From contig NZ_JAUXSP010000015.1 in NCBI RefSeq assembly GCF_030679875.1, forward strand, positions 124,001-188,000: a stretch of DNA of 64,000 bases, in the 5' to 3' direction. The notes beneath the pieces are model-generated. The model made no database searches, was not told the origin of the DNA, and saw nothing but the letters and a program-made list of their open reading frames with translations. Made by a program: the position numbers and the translations under genes. The DNA is from Phenylobacterium sp. Its GTDB lineage: Bacteria; Pseudomonadota; Alphaproteobacteria; Caulobacterales; Caulobacteraceae. Positions 26,052-36,037 of this stretch are shown here, one piece after another (positions within the stretch are counted from its first letter, which is position 1; the number at the start of each line of letters is the position of its first letter).

Positions 26052-27531
26052 GACCGCCGCCTTCCTGGCGTGTGACCCGCATGGCCTCTTCCACCGTCGT
26101 CAGGCCCTCAAGGATGCAGGTGCGGGCTTCGGCGGAAAGACTACCGCCGCCAGAGGCCCGCCCGGCCGCCGCGATCGTCGCCTCATCGGCGTTCTCGCCG
26201 ATCAGCCGCCGGACATGATCATCGATCCACAGGGCCTCATAGATGCCCACCCGCCCGGCATAGCCGGTCTGGCCACAGTCGCCACAGCCCTGAGCGCGGT
26301 AGAGGATCTGGCCCTCGGCGACGCCGGCCTGGCGGGCGGTGACCGCATCGGCCGGCTCCGGACGTCGGCAGGAAGGACAGAGCCGACGCAACAGGCGCTG
26401 GGCCAGGATCAGCCGAACGGTCGAGGCCAGCAGGAAGGGCTCGACCCCCATGTCCCGCAGCCGCGTCACCGCGCCGGCCGCGTCATTGGTGTGGACCGTG
26501 GAGAGCACCAGGTGACCGGTCAGGCTGGCCTGGACGGCGATCTGGGCGGTCTCCACGTCGCGGATTTCACCCACCATGACCACGTCAGGGTCCTGGCGCA
26601 GGATGGCGCGAAGACCGGCGGCGAAGGTCATGCCCACCTTGGCGTTGACCTGGGTCTGGCCGACGCCCGGAACGGCGTACTCCACCGGATCCTCGATGGT
26701 CAGGATGTTGCGGCTGGCGTCGTTCAGCAGGCTCAGGCCCGCATAGAGGGTCGTGGTCTTGCCCGAGCCCGTCGGCCCGGTCACCAGGATGACGCCATTG
26801 GGTTCGGCGAGCGCCCGCTGGAAGGCCGCAAGCACGTCCGGACGCATGCCCAGCTCCGGCAGGGGGATTCCGGCCTGCTCCTGGTCGAGGATCCGCATCA
26901 CCACCCGCTCGCCCGCCCGGGACGGCAGGGTGGAGACCCGGACGTCCAGGCTGCGACCGCCGAGGGCCAGGGAGATGCGGCCATCCTGGGGGACTCTCCG
27001 CTCGGCGATGTCCAGGCGCGCCATGACCTTGATCCGGCTGACGATCAGCGGGCTCAGGCGGGGCGACAGGCTCAGCACTTCGCGCAGGACGCCGTCGATC
27101 CGCAGTCGGATGACCAGGGCGGTCTCGAAGGACTCGATATGGACGTCGGAGGCGCCGCGACGGATGGCCTCGGCGATGACGCCATTGATCAGGCGGATGA
27201 TCGGCGCGTCGTCCTGGCTGTCCAGCAGATCGGCGGCGGCCGGTATGTCCTCGGCCAGACTGTCGAGCCCGCCGGGCATGTCCAGGTCGTCTGGCCCTCC
27301 AGCCGTCAGACCGTCGTCAGCATAGGTCTCTGACAGGCGGCGTTCGAATTCGGCCCTGGGCAGGGTCTGGATGCGCAGGGCCCGGCCAAGGGCGCGGCGA
27401 GCCTCCACCAGGGCCAGGGGATCGGCGCCTTCGCGCAGGCCCACATGGGCGACCTCATCCACGCCCAGCACGACAACGCCGTGACGCTTGGCGAAGCCAT
27501 AGGGCAGCAGAGACAGACCTGCGTTTTCCAC
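26038..27531 (-). CDS. gspE: Type II secretion ATPase E
   Basis: This 497-residue traffic ATPase has Walker A GPTGSGKT at residues 252-259, an Asp box (LTIEDPVEY), Walker B (DPDVVMVGEIRD) and a His box. A tetracysteine zinc motif (LCPSCRR, then GCGDCGQTGYAGR) near residues 390-425 marks it as a true GspE. The N-terminal domain that contacts GspL is short. The start is a GTG, two bases beyond the gspD stop. Confidence 0.95.
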   Translation of the reverse strand: MENAGLSLLPYGFAKRHGVVVLGVDEVAHVGLREGADPLALVEARRALGRALRIQTLPRAEFERRLSETYADDGLTAGGPDDLDMPGGLDSLAEDIPAAADLLDSQDDAPIIRLINGVIAEAIRRGASDVHIESFETALVIRLRIDGVLREVLSLSPRLSPLIVSRIKVMARLDIAERRVPQDGRISLALGGRSLDVRVSTLPSRAGERVVMRILDQEQAGIPLPELGMRPDVLAAFQRALAEPNGVILVTGPTGSGKTTTLYAGLSLLNDASRNILTIEDPVEYAVPGVGQTQVNAKVGMTFAAGLRAILRQDPDVVMVGEIRDVETAQIAVQASLTGHLVLSTVHTNDAAGAVTRLRDMGVEPFLLASTVRLILAQRLLRRLCPSCRRPEPADAVTARQAGVAEGQILYRAQGCGDCGQTGYAGRVGIYEALWIDDHVRRLIGENADEATIAAAGRASGGGSLSAEARTCILEGLTTVEEAMRVTRQEGGGHGQL

Positions 27532-27533
27532 CC

Positions 27534-29549
27534 TCAGAGTCCCGGCGGAGGCGGCGGCGGCGGCGGCAGGGCCGTGACGGGCGCGGCCTGCATGTAGTCA
27601 CGGGCCAGGGCGTCGAGATTGCTGATGCCGTCGGCGCTGCGGGCGGCCTCCAGATCGCGGATGTAGCCGTAGCGCGGGGCGGTCAGGGCCTGGGCGTCGG
27701 CCGCGCTGCCGATGATGGTCGGACGGATAAAGACCATCAGGTTGCGCTGGACGTTCTGGCTGGAAGTGGCCTTGAACAGGTTGCCCAGAACCGGAATGTC
27801 GCCAAGCAGGGGCGTGCGCTCCACCGTGGTCCGCTCATTGCGGTCCAACAGACCGCCCAGAACGACGATGGCCCCGTCATCCACAGCCACGGTGGTTTCG
27901 ATGGCCCGCTTGTCGAGGATCAGCTCGCCGGAGCTCTCGCTCAACGGGCCGGAGATGGAGGAAACCTCCTGGCGCAGGAACAGGGTGATGGCGCCGCCGG
28001 CGTTGATCTGCGGCTTCACGTCCAGCTGGATGCCGACATTCTGCCGCTGGATCGTGCGGAAGGGGTTGCTGTTGGAGTCGCCCAGCACCTCGCCGGTGGT
28101 GATGGGGATTTCCTGGCCCACCAGGATGCTGGCCTCCTGGTTGTCCAGGGTCATCACCGAGGGGGTCGAGAGCAGGTTCGAGGCCGTGTCGTTCTTCACC
28201 GCATTGATGATGAAACCGAACAGCGCGTCGCCGCTCTGGCCGTAGCCGCCCGTGAGGATGCCCCGGGCGCCCAGGACGGAGTCGAGGGCGGTCTGGCGTA
28301 GGGCCGCCAGGGCCGATGAGTCCTGCGGCAGGTTCCGCTCGCCGGCCGCGGCCGCGGCCAGCCCCAGGATGTTGGGGGCGGCGTTGGAATAGTTGGTGGC
28401 TGAGAAGGGAATGCTCGAGCCGTTGATCCCGGCCAGGGCGAATTGCACGCCCAGCTGCTGGGCGGCATTGTCGGACAGCTCCACCACGACGGCCTCGACC
28501 AGGACCTGCCGACGTCGGGTGTCGAGCTGACGGATCACCTCGCCCAGCACCCGCTGGGTGTCGGGATCGGCGGCGATGACAATGGCGTTGGCGCCGGGAT
28601 AGCGGGCGATATTGGCGCGGCGCCCTGCCCCGCCCGCCGTAGCGGTCTGGCCGCCAGTAGCCGACGCAGCAGCCTGGGCCTCGCCTTCGACAGCCGGGGA
28701 CTGACCCACCAGCTGTTGCAGGACCGGCAAAAGCTGTTCGGCGCTGGCGTGCTGCAGGTTGATGACCCGGACATCACCGCTGGTCTCGGCCCGGCTGTCG
28801 AGATCGGCGATCAGGGCGAGCATCGGCCGCACGGCCTCCGGCTCGCCGCGCAGGATCAGGGAGTTGCTGCTCTCCACCACCACCAGGGAGACGATCGCGT
28901 TGCGCGCGGCGGGCTCGGCGCCCGGGGGGTTGAGCACCTGGTTCACGACGCCGGCGATTTCCCGGGCCGAGCTTGACCGCAGGGTGATGGTCTCCGTCAG
29001 GGTGCGGTCCTGGTCCACCTGGGCCAGCAGGCTGCGGATGCGAGCCAGATTGTCCGCATAGTCAGCGACCACGATCAGATTGCCCCTGGGGCTGGGCATG
29101 ACCACGCCCTGGCGCCCGATCAGGGGCTTCAGGGTTTCGGCCGCCGAGGCCGCATCTATGTTCCGCAGCCGGAAGACCTGGGTGGAGAAGCCATAGCCGC
29201 CCGCCCCGCTGAGGCTGGAAGGTTGGGCCGCGGCGCCGTCCTCCGGCATGATCCGGTAGACCCCCGCGCCGGCCGGCACCGCCACCAGGGCGTTGGCCCG
29301 CAGGGTGGAGAGCATCACCTCGAACAGCTCGGTCCGCGACAAGGGCTCACGGCTGCTGATGCTGACCTTTCCCTGCACCCGGGGGTCGATGATGAAGGTC
29401 TGGCCGGTGGCCTGAGCGACATCCTGAATGAAGACCCGGATGTCGGCGTCCTGGAGGTTGAGCACCTGAGACTGGGCGTGCGCCACGGTGGCGGGCGCGA
29501 AACCCGCCCCCAGGCTGAGCAGAAGGAACAGCGCGATCAGTCTCTTCAC
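27534..29549 (-). CDS. gspD: Type II secretion outer-membrane secretin D
   Basis: This 671-residue secretin begins at a GTG overlapping the gspC stop (GTGA). After the signal peptide (MKRLIALFLLLSLGAGFAPATVAHA) come the N0 domain (LNLQDADIRVFIQDVAQATGQTFIIDP), N1-N3 repeats and the secretin core. Core motifs are VPLLGDIPVLGNLFKAT (here TPLLGDIPVLGNLFK) and ILVGQEIPITTGE. It ends in a run of eight prolines. It forms the outer-membrane exit channel. No pilotin gene is evident, although the nearby lipoprotein is not of that kind. Confidence 0.95.
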   Translation of the reverse strand: MKRLIALFLLLSLGAGFAPATVAHAQSQVLNLQDADIRVFIQDVAQATGQTFIIDPRVQGKVSISSREPLSRTELFEVMLSTLRANALVAVPAGAGVYRIMPEDGAAAQPSSLSGAGGYGFSTQVFRLRNIDAASAAETLKPLIGRQGVVMPSPRGNLIVVADYADNLARIRSLLAQVDQDRTLTETITLRSSSAREIAGVVNQVLNPPGAEPAARNAIVSLVVVESSNSLILRGEPEAVRPMLALIADLDSRAETSGDVRVINLQHASAEQLLPVLQQLVGQSPAVEGEAQAAASATGGQTATAGGAGRRANIARYPGANAIVIAADPDTQRVLGEVIRQLDTRRRQVLVEAVVVELSDNAAQQLGVQFALAGINGSSIPFSATNYSNAAPNILGLAAAAAGERNLPQDSSALAALRQTALDSVLGARGILTGGYGQSGDALFGFIINAVKNDTASNLLSTPSVMTLDNQEASILVGQEIPITTGEVLGDSNSNPFRTIQRQNVGIQLDVKPQINAGGAITLFLRQEVSSISGPLSESSGELILDKRAIETTVAVDDGAIVVLGGLLDRNERTTVERTPLLGDIPVLGNLFKATSSQNVQRNLMVFIRPTIIGSAADAQALTAPRYGYIRDLEAARSADGISNLDALARDYMQAAPVTALPPPPPPPPGL

Positions 29550-30355
29550 GGGGCAGACATCCGCAGTCGGGTGGTCAGGGTCTGGCCGCCGCGCTCGTAG
29601 GTCAGGTCGACATGGGTGGCGGCGGCGAGGATTTGGGGGAGTTCGCTCATGCGCTCGCGATTGAGCGCCGAGCCGTCCAGGGTCAGGAGAACATCGCCAG
29701 GCTGGAGCCCGGCGCGGGCGAGGATTTCAGCGCCTTGGCCGCCCCGGGGCATGACCGTGTAGCCGGCGGCCCGGCCCTCTTGCAGTCGAGGCGTCAGGGC
29801 CAGGGCGGCCATCAGCTGCGCGCCGGTGACGTCTGAGCTGGTTTCGGCGGCCGCCGCCCCGGGCGCCGCTGTCGGCGGCGCGGTCCAGGAGCTTCCGCCC
29901 CCTGGGACAGGGAAGCCGATCCGGCGCCGTGCGGCCCCCTGACGGATCACCACATGATCCAGGGCGACCTCGATCAGGGTGACCCCGCCGGGGCCTTGCT
30001 CGCCGATTCTGTAGAGGGTCTGGGCGCCGCCCGGCGGCCCCAGGATGGCGGAGGCCGAGGCCCCGCCACTGCGGATGCCGAAGAGCTGCAGGTCGTTGGC
30101 CTGCGCCTCGCCCGCCGCGGGCTCGGGCCCGGCCAGACGGAAGAAGGGATCGAAGCGCGCCAACACGCCGGTCTGGGCCGCGGGCCCAACTGCGGCCAGC
30201 GGCGCGACGCCGATCGGACCCGCAGCGGGCGCCGCCACGATCCAGATCAGCCGCGCAGCCTGCCACGCCAGCAGAGCGATCAGACCGATCTCTGCCAGCC
30301 CCAGCAGGGTGCGGGGCTCCACGGGGACGCCGTGGCGAACGGCGGCTAGGTTCAC
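29546..30355 (-). CDS. gspC: Type II secretion system protein C
   Basis: This 269-residue first gene of the gsp operon has a single membrane helix (GLAEIGLIALLAWQAARLIW) and a homology region (LFGIRSGGASASAILGPPGGAQTLYRIGEQGPGGVTLIEV) that contacts GspD. A C-terminal PDZ domain follows (GAEILARAGLQPGDVLLTLDGSALN). GspC links the inner-membrane platform with the secretin and helps select substrates. A near-perfect Pho box lies 82-99 bases upstream. Confidence 0.92.
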   Translation of the reverse strand: MNLAAVRHGVPVEPRTLLGLAEIGLIALLAWQAARLIWIVAAPAAGPIGVAPLAAVGPAAQTGVLARFDPFFRLAGPEPAAGEAQANDLQLFGIRSGGASASAILGPPGGAQTLYRIGEQGPGGVTLIEVALDHVVIRQGAARRRIGFPVPGGGSSWTAPPTAAPGAAAAETSSDVTGAQLMAALALTPRLQEGRAAGYTVMPRGGQGAEILARAGLQPGDVLLTLDGSALNRERMSELPQILAAATHVDLTYERGGQTLTTRLRMSAP

Positions 30356-30436
30356 GAGGAAGTCTCCGAAGTCCCAGGGCTCAGTGGGATGGGCCTGGAG
30401 GCGCCACGCCCGTCGGGGTCTTCATGTAAACTTTCG

Positions 30437-30454
30437 ATGACAGGCCCGTGACAG
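30437..30454 (-). promoter_or_regulatory. Pho box upstream of the gspC-N operon
   Basis: On the minus strand the site reads CTGTCAC-GGGC-CTGTCAT: two intact Pho 7-mers with an exact 11-base period. It sits 82-99 bases before the gspC start codon. A weak TTTACAT/TACATG element follows at about 7-8 bases, where a -10 would fall in a PhoB-activated promoter. The spacer is GC-rich rather than AT-rich, the one departure from consensus. Confidence 0.7.
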
Positions 30455-30497
30455 CGCCGGGATTTGATGACGCTTTCCAGGGCCGCCATGAGGTTGA

Positions 30498-30527
30498 GGC
30501 GGGGATGGCCGATGCGCCATCCCCGCC
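30498..30527 (-). terminator. Strong hairpin after the TonB-dependent receptor gene
   Basis: A perfect 12-base-pair stem (GGCGGGGATGGC / GCCATCCCCGCC) with a 6-base loop begins 7 bases beyond the receptor stop codon. There is no U-run, so it may be a non-canonical terminator or an mRNA 3' end protector. It separates the receptor transcript from the gsp operon promoter. Confidence 0.6.
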
Positions 30528-30533
30528 CGCCGA

Positions 30534-33125
30534 TCAGAAGCGGGTCGAGACGCTGACCGAATAGCTGCGGCCGAGCTCGTAGTTATTCAGGATGACCTTG
30601 TCGCCGCCCTGGGTCTGGAACTCGTCGAACTCCTCACCCAGCAGGTTGCGGGCCTCGAAGCCGAGGGTGAATTCAGGGCCCCACATCCGCAGCTTCTGGC
30701 GGAAGGTGAGGTCGAGCTGCACGCCGGGTTCCTGAAGGAAGTCCGCCGCGCCAGAACCGCCCCGCGCCGTCGTCCGCTCGCTGGCATAGTTGGCCAGGAT
30801 GGTCGCCTGGGTGTCGCCGTCCAGGGTTTCAAACCCGAACTGCATGTTGGCGATATGCTCAGACGTCCCCTGCAGGCGGCTGCCGTCGATGACGAAGTTG
30901 GCCGCCGGCGCCGCTTGGCCGAGGCCGGTCAGCGGGAACACCTGGTCGCCGTCCTCGACCCGCACCTCAGCCTTGGTCCAGGTGTAGTTGGCGCCGATCA
31001 GCCAGCGCTTGTTGTCGGTGAACGCCATGCCGAATTCCGGCTCGAAGGTCTTCTTGAACTCAGCCTCAATCCCGTAGAGGACCGCCCGAGGGGCGTTGAG
31101 GAAGGTCTGCTGGAGACCGCCGCCGGTCTCGTTGACGATCGACTCGATCGGCTTGTCGATGTCCTTGTAGAAGGCGCCGATCGTCGCGAACTGGCCGCGG
31201 TCGAAGTAGCGCTCGTAGCGCAGGTCGAGGTTCAGCAGCTCGCTGTCGACCAGATAGGGATTGCCGATGAAGGTGCGGTCAGATTCCGGATCCAGATAGA
31301 TCTGCGGCGCCTGCTCACGAAACTGCGGACGGGCGATGGTCTTGGAGACCCCGAACCGCAGCTGCTGGTCATCGGCGAAGTTCCAGGTGACCGTGCCGGC
31401 GGGCAGAACATAGTCGTTGTTCAGCTGCACAGCCGCCGGGTCGTTGGTGGAGAACAGATCCAGGGCCTGGACGCTCTGCTCGCCCTCTTCGTAGCGCAGG
31501 CCGACGCTGGCCCGGACCGCCGGCAGGATCTCGCCCTCGCCCTGGACATAGACCGCATTGGTGGTGAGGGCGGCCTCGTAGGCCGCGGCCCCCTCCGAGC
31601 CGGTCACTTCCCGCAGGAAGAGGCCGTTCGGACCGATGTTGTAGTTCGAATAGAGGAAGTCCACGCGCTGCCGCTGGAAGGCCAGGGACGGGGTCTGGTC
31701 CATGGTGAAGCGGAAGGCGCGCGCATCGGAGTAGCGCTCGTTCTCGTAGAAGGCGTAGCCTGCCGAGACCGTGAAATCGACGATCAGGGGGTTATCCCAG
31801 CGGTAGCGGACATCGACGCCCGCGCCGTAGGTCGTGTCTTCCAGGCTGCTGAACCGGATGAAATTCGCGTCAGACTGGGGGTTATGATAGAAAAGCCCAT
31901 CATTCAGACGTCGATAGCGGGTCTGCGTCTCATAGGGCGCATCCCGGGTCGTATTGGCGTAGGACCCCCGCCAGTCGATCTCCAGATCGCCAAACTTGTG
32001 AGCGCCGGTCAGCTGGGTGTTGAACAGCTCGCGCTCGTACCAGGCAGTGTAGTCGTCGCGGATGAAGTTGCTCGATAGCGTGCTCTCGCCTTCGACCGAG
32101 CGGGCTTCCTTGGTGACGTTGCGGACATAGAAGTTGGTCCACTGGAACTTGTGGGCGTCGAGGTCGAGGGCGACGCTGGCCAGGCCGTGCCATTCCACAT
32201 CCATCTCAGAAGAGTTGGAGATGAGGTCTTCGGTGATCGACAGACCGCCCAGGCTGACAACGCCAGCCTGCTGGACCGCGCGACGGGTCTCCCAGCCGCG
32301 ATCATAGCCGCCGACGACGATCACACCGAGGGAACCCCAGTCCTGGTTCCAGCGGGTTCCCGCCGAGAGGCCAAAGCTGCCATTGATCGGAATATCATTG
32401 GTGGACTGCAGCAGACGCACATTGGCGTTCTGGAAGCTGCGGCCCATCTGCGCGAGGGTGTTGGCGTCGAAGTTGGCCTGGTCGATCCGCTTGCCGGTGG
32501 CGATCCCATCGCGGATGGCGTCGGGGATGTCCCGGGTCCCATCGTCGAAGCCAGCCAGGTCGTAGTCGCCGCCATAGTAGGTGAGCCCCTGCTTCAGCGA
32601 GGTCTCGTCATTGGCGCTCAGCCCGAAGCTGAAAGCCAGGAACGGCTCATCCGGCACCCCCACGGTGCGCAGGTCGATGACGCCGCCGCCGAACTCGCCG
32701 GGATAGTTCACCGAATAGGACTTCTGGACGTTCACGCTGGACAGGATCCCGCTGGGGAACAGGTCAAGGGGAACCACCCGCTGCAGCGGCTCTGGGCTCG
32801 GCAGGGGTGAGCCATTGAGCAGCGCCGAGGAGTAACGCTCCCCGAGACCGCGGACATAGACGAAGCGCCCGCTGACGACGCTGAGGCCAGTCAGGCGGGT
32901 CAGGGCCTCGGCGGCCGTGCCGTCGCCCTGGCGAACCAGGTCCTCGGCCGTGACGATGGAGGCGACCTCGGCCGTCTCACGCATCACTTCGGGGATGTAG
33001 CGCCCCCGAACGACCAGTTCCTGAACTTCCGGCCCGTCAGCGGCCTGAGCGAAGACCACCGCCGGCGCCATGAGGGCCGTGGTGCAGAGAAGAAGGCCCG
33101 AGAGCGGGCGGAGCAGGATGTTCAT
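30534..33125 (-). CDS. TonB-dependent outer-membrane receptor
   Basis: This 863-residue protein has a signal peptide (MNILLRPLSGLLLCTTALMAPAVVFAQ) and a TonB-box-like VQELVVRGRYIPE. The plug domain follows (EALTRLTGLSVVSGRFVYVRGLGERYSSALLNG), then GEFGGGVIDLRT, a long beta-barrel and a C-terminal aromatic residue (YSVSVSTRF), typical of outer-membrane proteins. It would import a ligand using energy from TonB; the ligand is unknown. No Pho box precedes it directly. It lies 77 bases downstream of the lipoprotein gene, across a hairpin, and probably shares its promoter. Confidence 0.9.
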   Translation of the reverse strand: MNILLRPLSGLLLCTTALMAPAVVFAQAADGPEVQELVVRGRYIPEVMRETAEVASIVTAEDLVRQGDGTAAEALTRLTGLSVVSGRFVYVRGLGERYSSALLNGSPLPSPEPLQRVVPLDLFPSGILSSVNVQKSYSVNYPGEFGGGVIDLRTVGVPDEPFLAFSFGLSANDETSLKQGLTYYGGDYDLAGFDDGTRDIPDAIRDGIATGKRIDQANFDANTLAQMGRSFQNANVRLLQSTNDIPINGSFGLSAGTRWNQDWGSLGVIVVGGYDRGWETRRAVQQAGVVSLGGLSITEDLISNSSEMDVEWHGLASVALDLDAHKFQWTNFYVRNVTKEARSVEGESTLSSNFIRDDYTAWYERELFNTQLTGAHKFGDLEIDWRGSYANTTRDAPYETQTRYRRLNDGLFYHNPQSDANFIRFSSLEDTTYGAGVDVRYRWDNPLIVDFTVSAGYAFYENERYSDARAFRFTMDQTPSLAFQRQRVDFLYSNYNIGPNGLFLREVTGSEGAAAYEAALTTNAVYVQGEGEILPAVRASVGLRYEEGEQSVQALDLFSTNDPAAVQLNNDYVLPAGTVTWNFADDQQLRFGVSKTIARPQFREQAPQIYLDPESDRTFIGNPYLVDSELLNLDLRYERYFDRGQFATIGAFYKDIDKPIESIVNETGGGLQQTFLNAPRAVLYGIEAEFKKTFEPEFGMAFTDNKRWLIGANYTWTKAEVRVEDGDQVFPLTGLGQAAPAANFVIDGSRLQGTSEHIANMQFGFETLDGDTQATILANYASERTTARGGSGAADFLQEPGVQLDLTFRQKLRMWGPEFTLGFEARNLLGEEFDEFQTQGGDKVILNNYELGRSYSVSVSTRF

Positions 33126-33163
33126 TGAGGTTCGCCTCGATTGTCGACGGACGCGGAGAAATC

Positions 33164-33189
33164 GGGGCGATCCCTTTCAGGATCGCCCC
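33164..33189 (-). terminator. Hairpin between lipoprotein and receptor genes (terminator or attenuator)
   Basis: A perfect 10-base-pair stem (GGGGCGATCC / GGATCGCCCC) with loop CTTTCA begins 13 bases after the lipoprotein stop. On the minus strand it is followed by GATTTCT, a weak T-rich tail. It could reduce read-through into the receptor gene, giving more lipoprotein than receptor from one promoter. Confidence 0.6.
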
Positions 33190-33202
33190 GCCTTGGCTCG
33201 GA

Positions 33203-34687
<1,485 letters not shown>

Positions 34688-35010
34688 CTTGCTCTCCGCC
34701 GTCGCGTTGAATTGCGCAGGCGCCGGCTGTCCCCAAACCCCACTGTGAGATCTGAACGCCCGCTTGCCCGACCGCCCTTCTAGGTAGGCTGCGTGACAGC
34801 TCCCCAACGGATACGTGACAGTTCTGTGCAGCCCCGCGGGTGCGGCACATCGGCCACGACCCCCCTTATCCTTTTGATATTTATCTGGGAAATGGGTTGA
34901 GGGAGCTCTGCTCCGCCGCCTGGCGGATTAAGGCGTGCTGGACATAATTCCAGGCGAGCGGGCCATTTGTCGGCGGCGGCCTGGGGTCTCCCCCCGGTCG
35001 GACGTGCGCC
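34688..35010. other. Intergenic region holding the lipoprotein promoter
   Basis: This 323-base region lies between the lipoprotein start and the stop of the ion-channel gene, both leftward. It contains the two CTGTCAC repeats (34793-34821) and an AT-rich patch around 34865-34892. A short hairpin TCCGCC-GCCT-GGCGGA (34912-34927) could be part of the ion-channel 3' end. I see no gene. Confidence 0.55.
34793..34821 (-). promoter_or_regulatory. Pho-box-like repeats upstream of the lipoprotein gene
   Basis: On the minus strand two perfect CTGTCAC 7-mers occur at 34815-34821 and 34793-34799. They are exactly 22 bases apart, two 11-base Pho periods. The 7-mer at the middle register (CCGTTGG) is degenerate. 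The sites lie 106-134 bases before the lipoprotein ATG. PhoB arrays with three or more half-sites are known; a missing middle half-site makes this call a little weaker than the gspC site. Confidence 0.6.
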
Positions 35011-35853
35011 CTAGTCCTCGTTCGGGATGTTGATCAGCGCCCCACAGGCCTTGCAATGCACCGCGTCTGGCTCGTGGCGCATAAGGCCGCAAACCTGACA
35101 GGTGAACCGGACCTTGTAGGGACGGAACAGGGCCTGCGCGAACCGCACGAACAGGGTGATGCCCGAGATCATGATCACGATGGAGACCAGCCGGCCGGTG
35201 ATGCCGGGCAGGATGATGTCGCCATAGCCAGTGGTGGTGAGTGAGGTCACCGTGAAATAGAGGGCGTCGATATAGCCGCTGACGCCGCCCTCATCGCCCA
35301 CATAGATGGTGTAGACGAAACCGGTGGCCACGAAGACGAAGGTGACCAGGGTGGCGGCCGCCCGGATGACGTCCTCCCAGCGGGTGTCATCAAAGCGGTG
35401 CCCGACCGTCTCCCAGAAAAAGTCGCTGTGAAACAGGGTCCAGATGCGCAGCACGCGCAGAAAGGCCAGGTTGATGAGCACGGTCGGGAACAACAGCGTC
35501 AGGAGCACGAACAGGTCGACCATCACGATCGGCCGCCGGATCCACGACTTCAGGCTTCGCCAGGCCAGGGCCCGCGCGGCCATGTCGGCCGCAAGAATGG
35601 CCGCCACCGCCAGGTCCAGGGGAAGGAAGGCCCGGGAGTCCCTGAGAAAGGGCGCGGCGATGAAAAAGGCGATCAGGACCAGGTCAACGCCAATGACCCC
35701 AAGCCGGAACCGCACCGCCCCAGGGGACTCGCCGTGATAGAGCGCCCGCAACTTGGCGCGCAGGCGCCAGACGGCGCGCTGCCGCTCCGAAGGCTTGGTG
35801 TCGGCTGGCTTCACGGGTTCGGAACGCCCCAGGTCTGGTCGTTCATTGTGCAC
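35011..35853 (-). CDS. Voltage-gated-like potassium channel with C-terminal zinc ribbon
   Basis: This 280-residue membrane protein shows several helices, including a voltage-sensor-like segment (LINLAFLRVLRIWTLFHSDFF), and the potassium selectivity filter TTTGYGD in LYFTVTSLTTTGYGDIILPG. After the last helix a short zinc ribbon follows: CQVCGLMRHEPDAVHCKACG. The channel would conduct K+ across the inner membrane. The zinc ribbon in place of an RCK domain is a less usual regulatory end. The start is a GTG at 35853; no nearer ATG is in frame. Confidence 0.85.
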   Translation of the reverse strand: MHNERPDLGRSEPVKPADTKPSERQRAVWRLRAKLRALYHGESPGAVRFRLGVIGVDLVLIAFFIAAPFLRDSRAFLPLDLAVAAILAADMAARALAWRSLKSWIRRPIVMVDLFVLLTLLFPTVLINLAFLRVLRIWTLFHSDFFWETVGHRFDDTRWEDVIRAAATLVTFVFVATGFVYTIYVGDEGGVSGYIDALYFTVTSLTTTGYGDIILPGITGRLVSIVIMISGITLFVRFAQALFRPYKVRFTCQVCGLMRHEPDAVHCKACGALINIPNED

Positions 35854-36037
35854 ACTCCGCCATAGGCTTCACAGGTCCGTGAGATTGACCCTTCCAAGGG
35901 CCGAGGCGTGTTAGCTCTACCCGACCCGCCCGGCTGGGGTGAACCCAAATCCCGCTTGCGCCCTTCTGCAAGGGGCGGGTCGCCGCTGTCGTCGCCGACG
36001 GCGCAAACGCCCGATCCATTGACAGGGAGGCCCCGGT

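Noticed and set aside
27540..27575. GGC-rich repeat near the gspD end
   Set aside because: It encodes the eight-proline tail of GspD and is not an independent element.
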